Shown: one piece after another, positions 8,457-17,733 of the stretch
How positions within the stretch are numbered: position 1 is the stretch's first letter
Layout: every line of letters starts with the position of its first letter
Source of the DNA: UBA7330 sp965243485
GTDB taxonomy: Bacteria; Bacteroidota; Bacteroidia; Cytophagales; Cyclobacteriaceae
Direction of reading: 5' to 3'
DNA length: 64,000 nucleotides
NCBI GenBank assembly: GCA_965243485.1
Contig: CBDEVP010000001.1
Location: 4,526,001 to 4,590,000 of the forward strand
Position numbers and translations under genes: made by a program
The notes under the pieces: model-generated
The model's database searches: none
Told to the model about the DNA's origin: nothing
The model's input: only the letters and a program-made list of their open reading frames with translations

Positions 8457-8620
8457 TGGTCCTGTATTTAAAAAAAGATAGCACAAAATAACCAGAAAGC
8501 GGAAAAAAGGGTAATAACCAACAAAAAAGGGTTTCCGTAGACAGAGATATTTACATTTTTTGAAATTTGAGCCTGCTTATCCAAATCACTGGTAGCAGCA
8601 ATAGCATTATTTGATATTAA

Positions 8621-8625
8621 TATTA
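8621..8625. repeat. Left copy of 5-bp target-site duplication (TATTA)
   Basis: TATTA lies directly outside the 3' boundary of the group II intron. The same five bases lie directly outside the far end of the MITE-like element at 10759. If the intron is removed in thought, TATTA flanks the 258-bp element on both sides. Confidence 0.6.
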
Positions 8626-8665
8626 GTCGAGTAGATCAGGGGAGTTTCACCCCCAACCTCTCACA

Positions 8666-8699
8666 GAACCGTACGTGACAGTCTCCCGTCATACGGCTC
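8666..8699 (-). ncRNA. Group II intron domain V
   Basis: A 34-nt hairpin on the minus strand beginning GAGCCGTATG and ending TACGGTTC, the classic catalytic domain V length and shape. It is followed by an eight-base linker and the domain VI stem-loop (GGTTGGGGG, GAAA-type loop, CTCCCC). Confidence 0.9.
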
Positions 8700-8729
8700 T
8701 TCCAGTCAAACGATATTCACTTCAACTAG

Positions 8730-9956
8730 TTAGAAGTGAGATAATTTCCAGTGTGCAAAAAGATCCGGATGAGTCCTGTAAACCCTTTTTAACCAGTTGA
8801 TGGAACTCTTCTTTGAAAACTTTCTCGTCCATTTAAGCCATTTCACCAACCGAAGGTTTAATACACGCCATACCCATACTGTGGTCCATTTACTGAATCG
8901 ACAGTAGTATTGCATCCATCCTCTAATCTTAGGATTGAGTATCTCAGCTATACTCTGAATGGGTATCTGATGCTTATGGAGTTGAAGTCTACTGATCTGC
9001 CGTATCACCTCTACTTTTGCGCTCCTGCTCATACAAGGCAGATATTGTAGTCGTAATCCACTACGCATCTTACATAGCCTAGGCCGAAAAGTGTACCCAA
9101 GAAAGTCAAAGCTAACCCGCTTGTGGTTCTCTCTGTGATTTTCATTCTTACAGTACACTATGTGTGTTTTCGACTCATTGATCTTCAACTTGACTTCCGC
9201 CAGACGCTTGCATACCACATCCTTGATATAGACAGCTTGGTTTTCACTCTTACAGTGAATCACCACATCATCTGCATACCGCTCAAAGCGAATCCACCGA
9301 TGATGCTTTTCCATCCATTTATCAAAGGCAAAGTGAAGGTAGATATTTGCCAATAATGGACTGATTACCCCTCCCTGAGGTGTTCCCAGTTCTCTTGACC
9401 AATACGCCCCCTCCTTTACCATGCCCGCTTTCAACCATCGCTCTACATACATCAATACCCATCGTTCTTTGGTGTAGTACCTCAGTGCCTTAAGCATTAA
9501 TTCATGGTCAAGAGTATCAAAGAATTTTGATATGTCCATGTCTAATACCCATGGATATAGCCTACACCTATAGGTCGCTTTTTCCAAAGCCTGGTGCGCA
9601 TTCTTCCCCCGACGATAACCATAGCTGTCTTCGTGAAAAGTGTGATTCACCTTTGGCTCCAGATAGCTCTTGACTACTTGTTGAGCAATACGATCCGATA
9701 CGGTTGGAATGCCTAGATCGCGTTTGCCTCCTGACTTCTTTGCTATTTCTACTCCTTTCACTTCAGGTGGAAAGTAGCTACCCGAACTCATCCTGTTCCA
9801 TATCTTGTATAGATTCTTAGATAAGTCCTTAGCATACTCAGTCAGTGTCACCTGATCAATACCGGCTCCACCTTTTTGCTTCCTTACCTTATGGTAAGCT
9901 TCCCAAACCATTCGTTTGGTCACTGGTTGCGTCTTCGTTTCATAATAGTCTATCAT
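8730..9956 (-). CDS. ltrA: Group II intron reverse transcriptase/maturase
   Basis: A 408-residue intron-encoded protein that splices the intron RNA and copies it into DNA. Reverse transcriptase blocks are intact: GIDQVT (about 32), LGIPTVSDRIAQQ (81), LDMDISKFFD (138-147), GTPQGGVISPLLANIYL (191) and the catalytic YADD (227-230). The maturase (GIIM/X) domain follows (FDFLGYTF, IRGWMQYY). There is no C-terminal HNH endonuclease domain, so homing probably uses nicked or replicating DNA for priming. It ends 30 bases upstream of domain V on the same strand. No stops or frameshifts are seen. Confidence 0.95.
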   Translation of the reverse strand: MIDYYETKTQPVTKRMVWEAYHKVRKQKGGAGIDQVTLTEYAKDLSKNLYKIWNRMSSGSYFPPEVKGVEIAKKSGGKRDLGIPTVSDRIAQQVVKSYLEPKVNHTFHEDSYGYRRGKNAHQALEKATYRCRLYPWVLDMDISKFFDTLDHELMLKALRYYTKERWVLMYVERWLKAGMVKEGAYWSRELGTPQGGVISPLLANIYLHFAFDKWMEKHHRWIRFERYADDVVIHCKSENQAVYIKDVVCKRLAEVKLKINESKTHIVYCKNENHRENHKRVSFDFLGYTFRPRLCKMRSGLRLQYLPCMSRSAKVEVIRQISRLQLHKHQIPIQSIAEILNPKIRGWMQYYCRFSKWTTVWVWRVLNLRLVKWLKWTRKFSKKSSINWLKRVYRTHPDLFAHWKLSHF

Positions 9957-10500
9957 CCCTACTTTCTTTTCGGTTGTTTATACCATAAAACATGACTGCC
10001 CAAGCCCTTCGCTCCACACCCATTACAGATGCTTCTTCACTAATACGGCTTGATCCGTCCCTATCAACTTTGGATAATCGCCTCATGGGGTCACCACTTG
10101 TACTTTCTCTCCTGTTTCGTTGACAGGTTCCCTTGTTCCAATATTTAGCCTATCCCAGTGTCCTGTCACCTTTACACCGCCTGCCCTTCAACTAATAACA
10201 GGTTACTCCCGTTGAAGCTTTCCTCCCGAAAATTCACGTACCTATTCGGTTTTGACAGAGTATAACGAATATCGATGCTTCACACAGTGATTCAATCATT
10301 CAGCTCTTCTGAGATTCATCTGACCGGTATATCCCCAGCCTTTTCCTTGTCGCTCAGCACACCAATCTTTCAATAGATGCACCACAAGGTGATTTGCAGG
10401 CCTTGCCTGACAATGCCTGCGATGGGCCTTCCATCATCTAAATATCAGCATGTAAAGAACTACAATATATTATTGTGCCCTTCTTTACTTCAAGGCACAC

Positions 10501-10758
10501 ACGTGAGTTCGATCTAAGAAAAACAAAAAACCCGTCTACGCGCCCCGGTCATTCATAGGCGTGAGGGTAGATTTGTGTGTTGGAAGCCCTGCCTTTTGCC
10601 GGCAGGCAGGCGTGGAATCTCACTGAAAATCAGGAGACTCCACGCCCTTTTCCACCCGAATTGCCACCCGGAAAGAGCTCTGTGCGCCTACGCTGTAGCT
10701 TTAGCGCAAGCGTAGTGACGTTAGAGGGTTTTTGTATTGATTTATGTCGAACTCACGT
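10501..10758. mobile_element. MITE-like structured element, 258 bp, with terminal inverted repeats
   Basis: The ends are inverted repeats of about 40 bp. The outer 12 bases are identical (ACGTGAGTTCGA at 10501-10512 against TCGAACTCACGT at 10747-10758) and the inner part is imperfect (ACAAAAAACCC against its complement near 10719). Between them are several hairpins. The strongest is 10609-10646, whose GGCGTGGA, TCTC and CTGA arms pair fully with TCAG, GAGA and TCCACGCC, giving 16 pairs and an AAA loop. Others are CTACGCT/AGCGTAG (10688-10715), CTGCC/GGCAG (10589-10605) and a weaker one at 10536-10570. No gene is present. It is richer in GC than its flanks. Non-autonomous mobility is inferred from the ends and the TATTA repeat. 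Confidence 0.7.
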
Positions 10759-10763
10759 TATTA
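10759..10763. repeat. Right copy of 5-bp target-site duplication (TATTA)
   Basis: TATTA directly follows the right terminal inverted repeat and matches 8621-8625. Confidence 0.6.
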
Positions 10764-10891
10764 TTAGACTGTTAAATGATTCCGTTGCATTAGACTTGTT
10801 AAGACGATACTTTCAATTAGAGGAGATCCACAGTTACTAATAATTCTTGCACTATAATCAAAAACCCGGATATCTTCGCTAAATTGGTTAC

Positions 10892-11800
10892 GTGAGATTG
10901 CTAACCTTTATTTTTTTCACCCTTCCACTCTTCGTCCAGGCTCAAGGTTCTATTGACCTGCTTACACTTTCCTACCGGCACGGACCAGAGCAGCCTTATG
11001 AGGACAATACGGGTAATGCACAGGAAACCGGCTTTCTAGCCAATATGAAAATACCGGTAGTCTTCAATGACCGGAACATCTGGTACTCTGACCTCACCTA
11101 CCAACATTTCAATGTTTCCTACTCCTCCGAGATCTCCGGACATGTGATGCCTATCCAAATCCATGGTTTTATTCTTCAGTCTGGCTGGGTCCGGCAATTA
11201 AATGATCGAAATGCCTTTCAATTATTGCTTGTCCCCAGATTTATGAGCGATTTTAAAAATGTTAACCTCAGCCACTGGCAGCTGGGGGGGATCGGACTTT
11301 ATGAAATCAGGTACAAGGAAACGCTGACCATGCGTTACGGGATGATGTATAATAAAGAAAAATTCGGACACATGTTTGTACCCCTCGTATATCTCGACTG
11401 GCGGCTGGGGGCCAAATGGTCTGTCACCGGAATGCTACCGATCTTTGCGAAGATCAATTATCAGGCCAGCGAAAAGCTGATCCTTGGATTCAGTCATTTC
11501 GGCCTGATCACCAGTTTTCAGGTCGGAGCACCCGAATTCAACAGGGATTACATCGAGCGGCAAAGCATAGATCTTGCCTTGTTTGGAAGGTATAAATTAC
11601 TCGGAAACCTTTGGCTTGAAGCCAGGGCAGGATTTGCAATCGGTCGAAGCTATCTGCAATATGCAGAAGGAGACGAAATGGATTTCAGGATTGCCATCCT
11701 GACTTTTGGAGATGACCGAGCGCAAAAAAACCTGGATTTTGACCCGGGGCCAATTCTGGATGCAAGACTCGTCTACAATCTTGATCTGACTGACCGATGA
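10892..11800 (+). CDS. Outer-membrane beta-barrel protein of unknown function
   Basis: A 302-residue exported protein starting at a GTG, with a signal peptide (LLTFIFFTLPLFVQAQ). The mature sequence alternates hydrophobic and polar residues with aromatic girdles, typical of a beta-barrel, and starts with a tyrosine- and glycine-rich YRHGPEQPYEDNTG stretch. It resembles DUF6268-type Bacteroidota outer-membrane proteins, but that assignment is tentative. It ends four bases from the convergent ABC permease gene. Confidence 0.75.
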   Translation: MRLLTFIFFTLPLFVQAQGSIDLLTLSYRHGPEQPYEDNTGNAQETGFLANMKIPVVFNDRNIWYSDLTYQHFNVSYSSEISGHVMPIQIHGFILQSGWVRQLNDRNAFQLLLVPRFMSDFKNVNLSHWQLGGIGLYEIRYKETLTMRYGMMYNKEKFGHMFVPLVYLDWRLGAKWSVTGMLPIFAKINYQASEKLILGFSHFGLITSFQVGAPEFNRDYIERQSIDLALFGRYKLLGNLWLEARAGFAIGRSYLQYAEGDEMDFRIAILTFGDDRAQKNLDFDPGPILDARLVYNLDLTDR

Positions 11801-11804
11801 CAGG

Positions 11805-12860
11805 TCAGTACCACTTGTAAATGCGGATCCCGAGGCCATAAAGAACAAGCCCGAAAACCAACAGGATGCCAATCTGTGGTAATACTGCCGGTAATTGTGC
11901 CCCTTCTAAAAAAACCGACCGAACACTATCTGCCAATATGGTCAGAGGCAACACCTGAATGATGGATATCATGAAATCCGGAAAATTGTGATAGCTAAAG
12001 TAAATCCCGGACAATATCATCATCGGCATGACCACCAGGTTGATCAGACCATTCGCGATCTGAGTATTTGCTGTGCGTGAGGCTACCAGTATCGCCAGTC
12101 CCGTAAAAGCTACGTTTCCTGCAATGATGAGCAGGATGATCGCCAGTATGGACCCGGTAATGGCGATATCAAAGATCCACTTGGTGATGCCTACCAACAA
12201 TAAGACTTCTATCGCACTCAACATCAATCTTGAGATCATTTGGGCAGCCACGTAATTGTATTTTTTCATAGGTGTGGCAATCATTCTTCGAAGAAGCTTT
12301 TTATTTCTACGGTCCACATTGCTGTAGCTGATGCCCCACATACAACTCATCATGACACCCATAGCGAGTAAACCGGGGACCAGGAAGTCAATATACCGGG
12401 TACCCACCTGCTCCAGCACAGATATATTTTCGGTATCTGAGAACCGCCCCTCGTCTGCAGTGGAGAGTTGAAGGTAAGAATAATTGGCCTCTGAATTGTT
12501 GGGATCGAAATGGTATTTCACCTTATCACCCTTAATCTCAATGATCATGTGCACCATTCCCTTTTTTAGCTTAAGGATGGCCTCTTGCCAGGTCGACTTT
12601 TCAAATTGGTACTTGGTGTAGCCCAGTTTTTCATTTCCAAACAATGCCACCGGATTATCATCTTTGATATCAAAGGGTAGCTTACAATCAGAGCCGGCAC
12701 AAACAACTGCTACTGTCTTTTGAAGATCACCCTCTCCGGAAAAAGCAAGTCCCAACCCAAGAGCCAGTAAGATCGGAAAAAAAATGGCCCAAAAGAGAAC
12801 CCCTGGTTCCCTGAGATACTCTTTGATCTCAACATCTACCAAAAGGATCAGTTGTCTCAT
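11805..12860 (-). CDS. ABC-2 type transporter permease
   Basis: A 351-residue membrane protein with one N-terminal helix (residues about 20-40), a periplasmic domain of some 120 residues containing two cysteines (VCAGSDCKLPF), and a C-terminal block of five or six helices (LVPGLLAMGVMMSC, LILSGIYFSYHNFP). This is the ABC2/YhgE-like export layout, close to NatB/YbhR-type permeases. Its ATG overlaps the stop of the ATPase gene (12857-12860), so the two form a coupled exporter. The substrate is unknown; drugs or lipids are possible. Confidence 0.9.
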   Translation of the reverse strand: MRQLILLVDVEIKEYLREPGVLFWAIFFPILLALGLGLAFSGEGDLQKTVAVVCAGSDCKLPFDIKDDNPVALFGNEKLGYTKYQFEKSTWQEAILKLKKGMVHMIIEIKGDKVKYHFDPNNSEANYSYLQLSTADEGRFSDTENISVLEQVGTRYIDFLVPGLLAMGVMMSCMWGISYSNVDRRNKKLLRRMIATPMKKYNYVAAQMISRLMLSAIEVLLLVGITKWIFDIAITGSILAIILLIIAGNVAFTGLAILVASRTANTQIANGLINLVVMPMMILSGIYFSYHNFPDFMISIIQVLPLTILADSVRSVFLEGAQLPAVLPQIGILLVFGLVLYGLGIRIYKWY

Positions 12861-13795
12861 TTTTCTTCCATCAAGTGTCGTCCGGTCATAGAAATAAACA
12901 GGTCATCCAGCGTCATTTTTCTGCATTCCAGGGAGGTGAGTTTCACACCTTCCTGATCCACATAATTCAAAAAATCGGGTAAATACTCTACTACATCTTT
13001 TACGATCAGTTCCCCCTTCAAACCATCACCAGAGAAGTCCATATTCAAAACACTATCCTGACCAGGCAGGTTTTTACTGGTGAGAGACCTGTCCATGGAA
13101 AAAGAAATTTTCTCCCCATTCTTATATTGAGACAATAAATCATCGAGCGTACCTCTGGCCAGTACCTTCCCCTTATCAATGATCACAATCCTTTCACACA
13201 GGTAAGAAGCTTCTTCCATGTAATGTGTGGTAAGTATCATGGCCGTATGATATTTTTTCCTCAGCGTTTTCAGGATTTCCCAGATCTCTCTTCTCGCAGT
13301 TGGATCGAGCCCTGTAGTGGGCTCATCCAGCAGTAATATCTCCGGCTGATTCAAAAAAGCAACGCCCAGCGCCAGCTTTTGCCTTTGGCCCCCGGAAAGA
13401 TTTTTAGTGTAGGTCTTCCTCTTCTCACCTAATCCCACCAGGTCCATGATAGACTCAGACCTCTCTTTCGGCAATCCATAAAATCCTGAGAACAGGTTTA
13501 ATGTTTCTTCAACCGTGAGTTTTTCGATGAAATAAGTCTCCTGGAAAGATAGTCCGATGATCTTTCTTAAGGTAGATTCGTTGCCTTTCCAGCTAAGGTT
13601 TTTGATCAGTATCTCACCGGCATCCGGCTTCTGTATTCCTTCAATCATCTCAACAAGGGTAGTTTTTCCGGCACCATTTGGACCTAAAAGGGCCACAAAT
13701 TCACCCTTATTAATATTCAGATCTATGCCATCTACTGCCCTGGTTGACCCAAAATATTTCCTGACACCGGTAACTGAAATGATCTGTTCAGACAT
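12857..13795 (-). CDS. ABC-2 type transporter ATP-binding protein
   Basis: A 312-residue ATPase starting at the ATG at 13795. The open frame extends 23 codons upstream, but those residues do not match the family. Walker A is GPNGAGKTT, the signature LSGGQRQK, Walker B ILLLDEPTTGLDP and the switch histidine TTHYMEEA. The C-terminal 90 residues are the accessory domain found in DrrA/NatA-type exporters. It works with the overlapping permease gene downstream. Confidence 0.93.
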   Translation of the reverse strand: MSEQIISVTGVRKYFGSTRAVDGIDLNINKGEFVALLGPNGAGKTTLVEMIEGIQKPDAGEILIKNLSWKGNESTLRKIIGLSFQETYFIEKLTVEETLNLFSGFYGLPKERSESIMDLVGLGEKRKTYTKNLSGGQRQKLALGVAFLNQPEILLLDEPTTGLDPTARREIWEILKTLRKKYHTAMILTTHYMEEASYLCERIVIIDKGKVLARGTLDDLLSQYKNGEKISFSMDRSLTSKNLPGQDSVLNMDFSGDGLKGELIVKDVVEYLPDFLNYVDQEGVKLTSLECRKMTLDDLFISMTGRHLMEEK

Positions 13796-13893
13796 GATTA
13801 AATCCTTGTTTGTGAAAACACAGCCAAACCATAAACGAAATGACATCCTATATCCATACCGCACAATGGATGCTTTATCACATCAGATATCAT

Positions 13894-13922
13894 AAAAAAG
13901 GCAGCCGTTATCGACTGCCTTT
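13894..13922 (-). terminator. Rho-independent terminator after the TPR gene
   Basis: On the minus strand AAAGGCAG pairs with CTGCCTTT over a ten-base loop, followed by a T run (A run at 13894-13899 on the plus strand). It lies 20 bases after the stop at 13942 and closes the gyrA-TPR unit. Confidence 0.8.
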
Positions 13923-13941
13923 ATCTTCAAAATAAATCTTT

Positions 13942-15123
13942 TTATTGATTCATGGAGTTCAGTTTTTTCTGTAGGGCGGCTGCCTTTTCCTTCATTCCAA
14001 GGTTTGTATAGATGTAGCCCAGGTACTCCATATTCTGAACCTTATCTCCCTCGGGGCTGATTTCAACGATCTTCTCCCATTGCGGAAGGGCATCTTTCAG
14101 CTTTTGCTGTATCACCGGCTCAAGATCCGCATATTTTTTCTGGTCAGCTTTAGTCATTCCCAGATTGTTCTGCTCTTTTATCACATCATTGGCCATATCC
14201 AGCAGTAGCACCCCCTTGTTGAAGTTTGAATTGTAATGAGTAGGGTCAGCTTCCAACGCCTTGTTGTACGCATCCAGCGCATTTTCAGAGTCTTCCAACT
14301 GGTCATAAATTACACCAAGCGCAAATTGAAGATCGGGATTGTTTGGTTCTTCCTCCACAGCCTTCACCAGCTCCGTCTTCGCCTCATCAATACGATCAAG
14401 TTTGATCAGCAGGTCTATCCTGTTTCGCGTAAGATCCACATCATTGGGAAAATACTCAAGCGCATCATTGACGGCGGCAAGAGACTTTTCAAGATCATTA
14501 TCCATTCCCACAATCGAGATGTAATTGTAGAAATAATCTTTGTTAACTGCGCCTCTATCAATGATTTCCATGTAATATTTCTTTGCCTCATCGTACATCT
14601 CTCCCGAATGAGCAGCAAAGGCGGCATTGATGACCGCGTTGGTATCAGCCGGCTGAATAGTAGCCGCTTTGGCAAAATTATCTACAGCTTCTTTAAAGTT
14701 GCTTTCCTGATATTCATTCACACCAAGATTGTAATACCAGCTGTAATAGTTGTTGATCTGCTCGGATTTAGTGACAGGAAGCGGTGAGGAAGAGTTGGTG
14801 TAGAAATATTCCTTTCCCTCATCCTGAAGCTCATCTGCTCTGTCAAAAGATTTGAGTGCTGTTTGCATCGGATTGTCGGCAAGCATCTTAAACTCCTGCT
14901 TTGATGTAGTATCAAGCTGGACATATAAGAGCCCTCTGTGATACCACATTTTACCGTCATCCATGGTCTTTTCATGGGTAGTAGCAGCGTCAAATATTTC
15001 CTTTGCCTCGGCAAGTTCGCCTCTATCCATCAGACTTTTTGCCTTATTCACTTTAGGCTTTTTCTGCGAATAGCCGGCAAAGCATACTGCTAAGGCCAGC
15101 GCAAGTCCAAATATCTTTTTCAT
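13942..15123 (-). CDS. Periplasmic tetratricopeptide-repeat protein
   Basis: A 393-residue protein with a signal peptide (MKKIFGLALALAVCFAGYSQ). I use the ATG at 15123 because the longer reading frame runs back into gyrA and has no signal sequence. The mature part is a series of TPR units (for example YYNLGVNEYQESNFKEAVDNFAKA and LQFALGVIYDQLEDSENALDAYNKA), which form a superhelix for protein binding. It lies 34 bases after gyrA. A TPR gene after gyrA is, to my recollection, seen in related Cytophagales. Confidence 0.85.
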   Translation of the reverse strand: MKKIFGLALALAVCFAGYSQKKPKVNKAKSLMDRGELAEAKEIFDAATTHEKTMDDGKMWYHRGLLYVQLDTTSKQEFKMLADNPMQTALKSFDRADELQDEGKEYFYTNSSSPLPVTKSEQINNYYSWYYNLGVNEYQESNFKEAVDNFAKAATIQPADTNAVINAAFAAHSGEMYDEAKKYYMEIIDRGAVNKDYFYNYISIVGMDNDLEKSLAAVNDALEYFPNDVDLTRNRIDLLIKLDRIDEAKTELVKAVEEEPNNPDLQFALGVIYDQLEDSENALDAYNKALEADPTHYNSNFNKGVLLLDMANDVIKEQNNLGMTKADQKKYADLEPVIQQKLKDALPQWEKIVEISPEGDKVQNMEYLGYIYTNLGMKEKAAALQKKLNSMNQ

Positions 15124-15157
15124 GGTAATTTTTGATTCCTTCGTTTTAAAATTTAAG

Positions 15158-17665
15158 TTAATTAACATTTTCATCTTCGTCATCAATTTGACTTATTTTT
15201 TCGACAGCTGAGATCTCATCATTCTCATTCAATTTGATCAGTCTCACTCCCTGAGTCGCCCTTCCCATGATACGCAGATCCTCCACCTTCATGCGGATGG
15301 CAATTCCCGATCTGTTGATAATCATGAGGTCATCGCTATCGATCACATCTTTTATCGCGACCAGTTGCCCGGTCTTTTCAGTAACATTCAAGGTCTTTAC
15401 TCCTTTTCCTCCCCTTTTTGTGATCCTGTAGTCTTCCAGGTCAGATCTCTTTCCATACCCTTTTTCAGACACCACAAGGAGATTGGCTTCATGACCTGAT
15501 ACACAAACCATACCAACTACATGTTCTCCCTTGGAAAGGGATATCCCCTTTACACCTGCAGCCATCCGGCCCATAGGCCGTACATCCGATTCATGAAAAT
15601 GTATGGCCCTACCGGAATTATTCGCAATCACCACGTGATTGTCCCCATTGGTTAAACGCACAGCCAGCAATTTATTACCTTCATGTATGGTAATGGCATT
15701 AATACCGTTCTGTCGCGGGCGACTATAAGCCTCAAGGGAAGTCTTTTTGATCGTGCCGTTTTGCGTACACATGATCAAAAAGTTGTTGTTGATATAATCC
15801 GGATCATCCAGGGTCTTCACATTGATGACGGCCCTTACCTTATCCTCCGCATCAATATTGATCAGGTTTTGGATGGCTCTTCCTTTGGATGTTTTAGACC
15901 CCTCCGGAATTTCCCATACTTTTTTCCAGTAGACTTTTCCATGCTCTGTGAAGATCAACAGGTAGTTGTGGTTTGTGGCAATAAACAGGTGCTCTGTAAA
16001 ATCATCATCTTTGGTGGTGACCGCACGGCTGCCCACGCCTCCTCTACCCTGGGTCTTGTATTCAATGAGTTGTGTCCTTTTGATGTACCCATGATGAGAG
16101 ATGGTAATCACCATTTCTTCATCAGGGATCATGTCTTCAGCCGTAAATTCATCTGCTGCATGTTCGATCACGGAACGCCTTTCATCCCCATAACGATCTT
16201 TCAGCTCTCCCAATTCATCCTTTATGATCTGCATACGCATATCCTCACTATTGAGGATATTGTTCAAATGTTCGATGAGTTTCTTGATTTCCTCATACTC
16301 ATTGACAATCTTCTCACGCTCAAGACCGGTGAGTCTTTGCAGACGCATGTCGAGTATAGCTTTTGCCTGGATCTCCGAAAGATTGAATTTCTCCATCAGA
16401 CCCGTTTTCGCTATTTCAGGATCCCGTGACCCACGGATCAAAGCAATGACTTCGTCCAGGTTATCCAATGCAATCAGATATCCCTCAAGAATGTGAGCCC
16501 GCTTTTCAGCTTCTTCCAGCTCGTACTGTGTCCTGCGGATCACTACTTCATGTCGATGATCGACAAAATGATGAATGAGATCCTTCAGGTTTAATGTATG
16601 TGGTCGGCCTTTTACCAGCGCCACATTATTGACGCTAAACGATGACTGAAGCTGTGTATACTTAAACAGATTATTAAGAACTACATTTGGAATGGTATCT
16701 TTCCTAAGTTCATACACAATCCTCATCCCCGACCGGTCCGATTCATCCCGTATGTCAGTGATCCCTTCAATCTTCTTTTCATTGATAAGGGCTGCAGTCT
16801 TCTCGATCATATTGGCCTTATTGACCAGGTAAGGGATCTCAGTGACCACAATTTGTTCTTTGCCGGATTTCAGCGTCTCAATTTCCGATTTTGCACGCAT
16901 CACAATCCTTCCCCTTCCAGTTTCAAATGCCGACCTTACGCCCTGGTATCCGTAAATGATCCCACCGGTGGGGAAATCCGGAGCTTTAATGTATTGGGTT
17001 AGTTCGTCTATTGTAATGTCGTTGTTGTCAATATAGGCAGAGATACCATCCACTACCTCTGAGAGATTATGAGGTGCCATGTTGGTGGCCATTCCGACAG
17101 CGATACCCGAGGCCCCATTCAATAATAGATTGGGGAGTTTACCTGGCAGAACCGTCGGTTCTTTAAGTGAGTCGTCGAAGTTAGGTTGAAAATCAACCGT
17201 ATTCTTGTTGATATCTGCCAGCATCTCCTCTGCAATCCGCTTCAGTCTGGCTTCTGTGTAACGCATGGCCGCCGGTGAATCCCCATCCACCGACCCGAAA
17301 TTACCCTGTCCATCTACCAGCTCATACCTCAATGACCACGGTTGAGCCATACGAACCATCGTATCATATACTGCAGAGTCCCCATGGGGATGGTATTTAC
17401 CCAATACCTCTCCTACAATCCTTGCCGATTTCTTATATGGTTTGTTGTAATTGACCCCCAGTTCCAACATCCCGTAAAGAATGCGGCGGTGAACAGGTTT
17501 GAGCCCATCGCGAACATCCGGCAATGCCCTTGAAATGATGACTGACATCGAATAATCGATGTAAGCACCTCTCATTTCTTCTTCGATGTTTATTGGAATA
17601 ATGATCTGGCCGGCGGATTGCATTCCTGACTCTTCAGGTAAGTCCTTATCGTCTCCGTCTGACAT
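15158..17665 (-). CDS. gyrA: DNA gyrase subunit A
   Basis: An 835-residue subunit of the type II topoisomerase that introduces negative supercoils with GyrB. The breakage-reunion domain carries the catalytic tyrosine in AAMRYTEARL (Tyr136). The quinolone-contact region reads HPHGDSAVYDTMVRMAQ, with the serine (97) and acidic residue (Asp101) of the susceptible form. The C-terminal pinwheel holds a GyrA-box-like QGRGGVG and a second KRGGKG. Length and order are normal. It leads a short unit with the TPR gene. The upstream neighbour is on the same strand, 68 bases away. Confidence 0.98.
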   Translation of the reverse strand: MSDGDDKDLPEESGMQSAGQIIIPINIEEEMRGAYIDYSMSVIISRALPDVRDGLKPVHRRILYGMLELGVNYNKPYKKSARIVGEVLGKYHPHGDSAVYDTMVRMAQPWSLRYELVDGQGNFGSVDGDSPAAMRYTEARLKRIAEEMLADINKNTVDFQPNFDDSLKEPTVLPGKLPNLLLNGASGIAVGMATNMAPHNLSEVVDGISAYIDNNDITIDELTQYIKAPDFPTGGIIYGYQGVRSAFETGRGRIVMRAKSEIETLKSGKEQIVVTEIPYLVNKANMIEKTAALINEKKIEGITDIRDESDRSGMRIVYELRKDTIPNVVLNNLFKYTQLQSSFSVNNVALVKGRPHTLNLKDLIHHFVDHRHEVVIRRTQYELEEAEKRAHILEGYLIALDNLDEVIALIRGSRDPEIAKTGLMEKFNLSEIQAKAILDMRLQRLTGLEREKIVNEYEEIKKLIEHLNNILNSEDMRMQIIKDELGELKDRYGDERRSVIEHAADEFTAEDMIPDEEMVITISHHGYIKRTQLIEYKTQGRGGVGSRAVTTKDDDFTEHLFIATNHNYLLIFTEHGKVYWKKVWEIPEGSKTSKGRAIQNLINIDAEDKVRAVINVKTLDDPDYINNNFLIMCTQNGTIKKTSLEAYSRPRQNGINAITIHEGNKLLAVRLTNGDNHVVIANNSGRAIHFHESDVRPMGRMAAGVKGISLSKGEHVVGMVCVSGHEANLLVVSEKGYGKRSDLEDYRITKRGGKGVKTLNVTEKTGQLVAIKDVIDSDDLMIINRSGIAIRMKVEDLRIMGRATQGVRLIKLNENDEISAVEKISQIDDEDENVN

Positions 17666-17733
17666 TGAAATGGATTAAATGAATAAGTTGAAATCAGCCC
17701 GCAATTTAAGCAAAATTTCTGTCGATTTTAAGC

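Larger units (their letters stand above)
8626..10500 (-). mobile_element. Group II intron, complete, 1875 nt
   Basis: Read on the minus strand, the intron starts at 10500 with GTGTG followed by a CCTT...AAGG hairpin, as in the GUGYG start of the family. It contains a maturase gene in domain IV, then domain V (8666-8699), a domain VI hairpin, and ends in GAC at 8626. A candidate EBS1 (ACGTGA, 10239-10234) pairs with the last six bases of the 5' exon (TCACGT, 10506-10501), and a candidate EBS2 (TCGAT, 10275-10271) pairs with ATCGA at exon positions -13 to -9. Their order and spacing fit known introns. The 544 bases between 9957 and 10500 hold RNA domains I-III and no protein gene. All parts look intact. 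Confidence 0.85.

Noticed and set aside
10577..10840. 87-codon open frame over the MITE-like element
   Set aside because: It spans hairpins and the right terminal repeat, has no ribosome site and no recognisable protein pattern.
13795..13864. Upstream extension of the ABC ATPase
   Set aside because: The extra 23 residues do not match the family and the ATG at 13795 fits the known N-terminus.
14236..14787. 183-codon open frame antisense to the TPR gene
   Set aside because: The TPR gene has a clear signal peptide and repeats; the antisense product has neither.
15683..16429. 248-codon open frame antisense to gyrA
   Set aside because: gyrA is intact on the other strand, and the reverse product has no domain; it is a shadow of codon bias.
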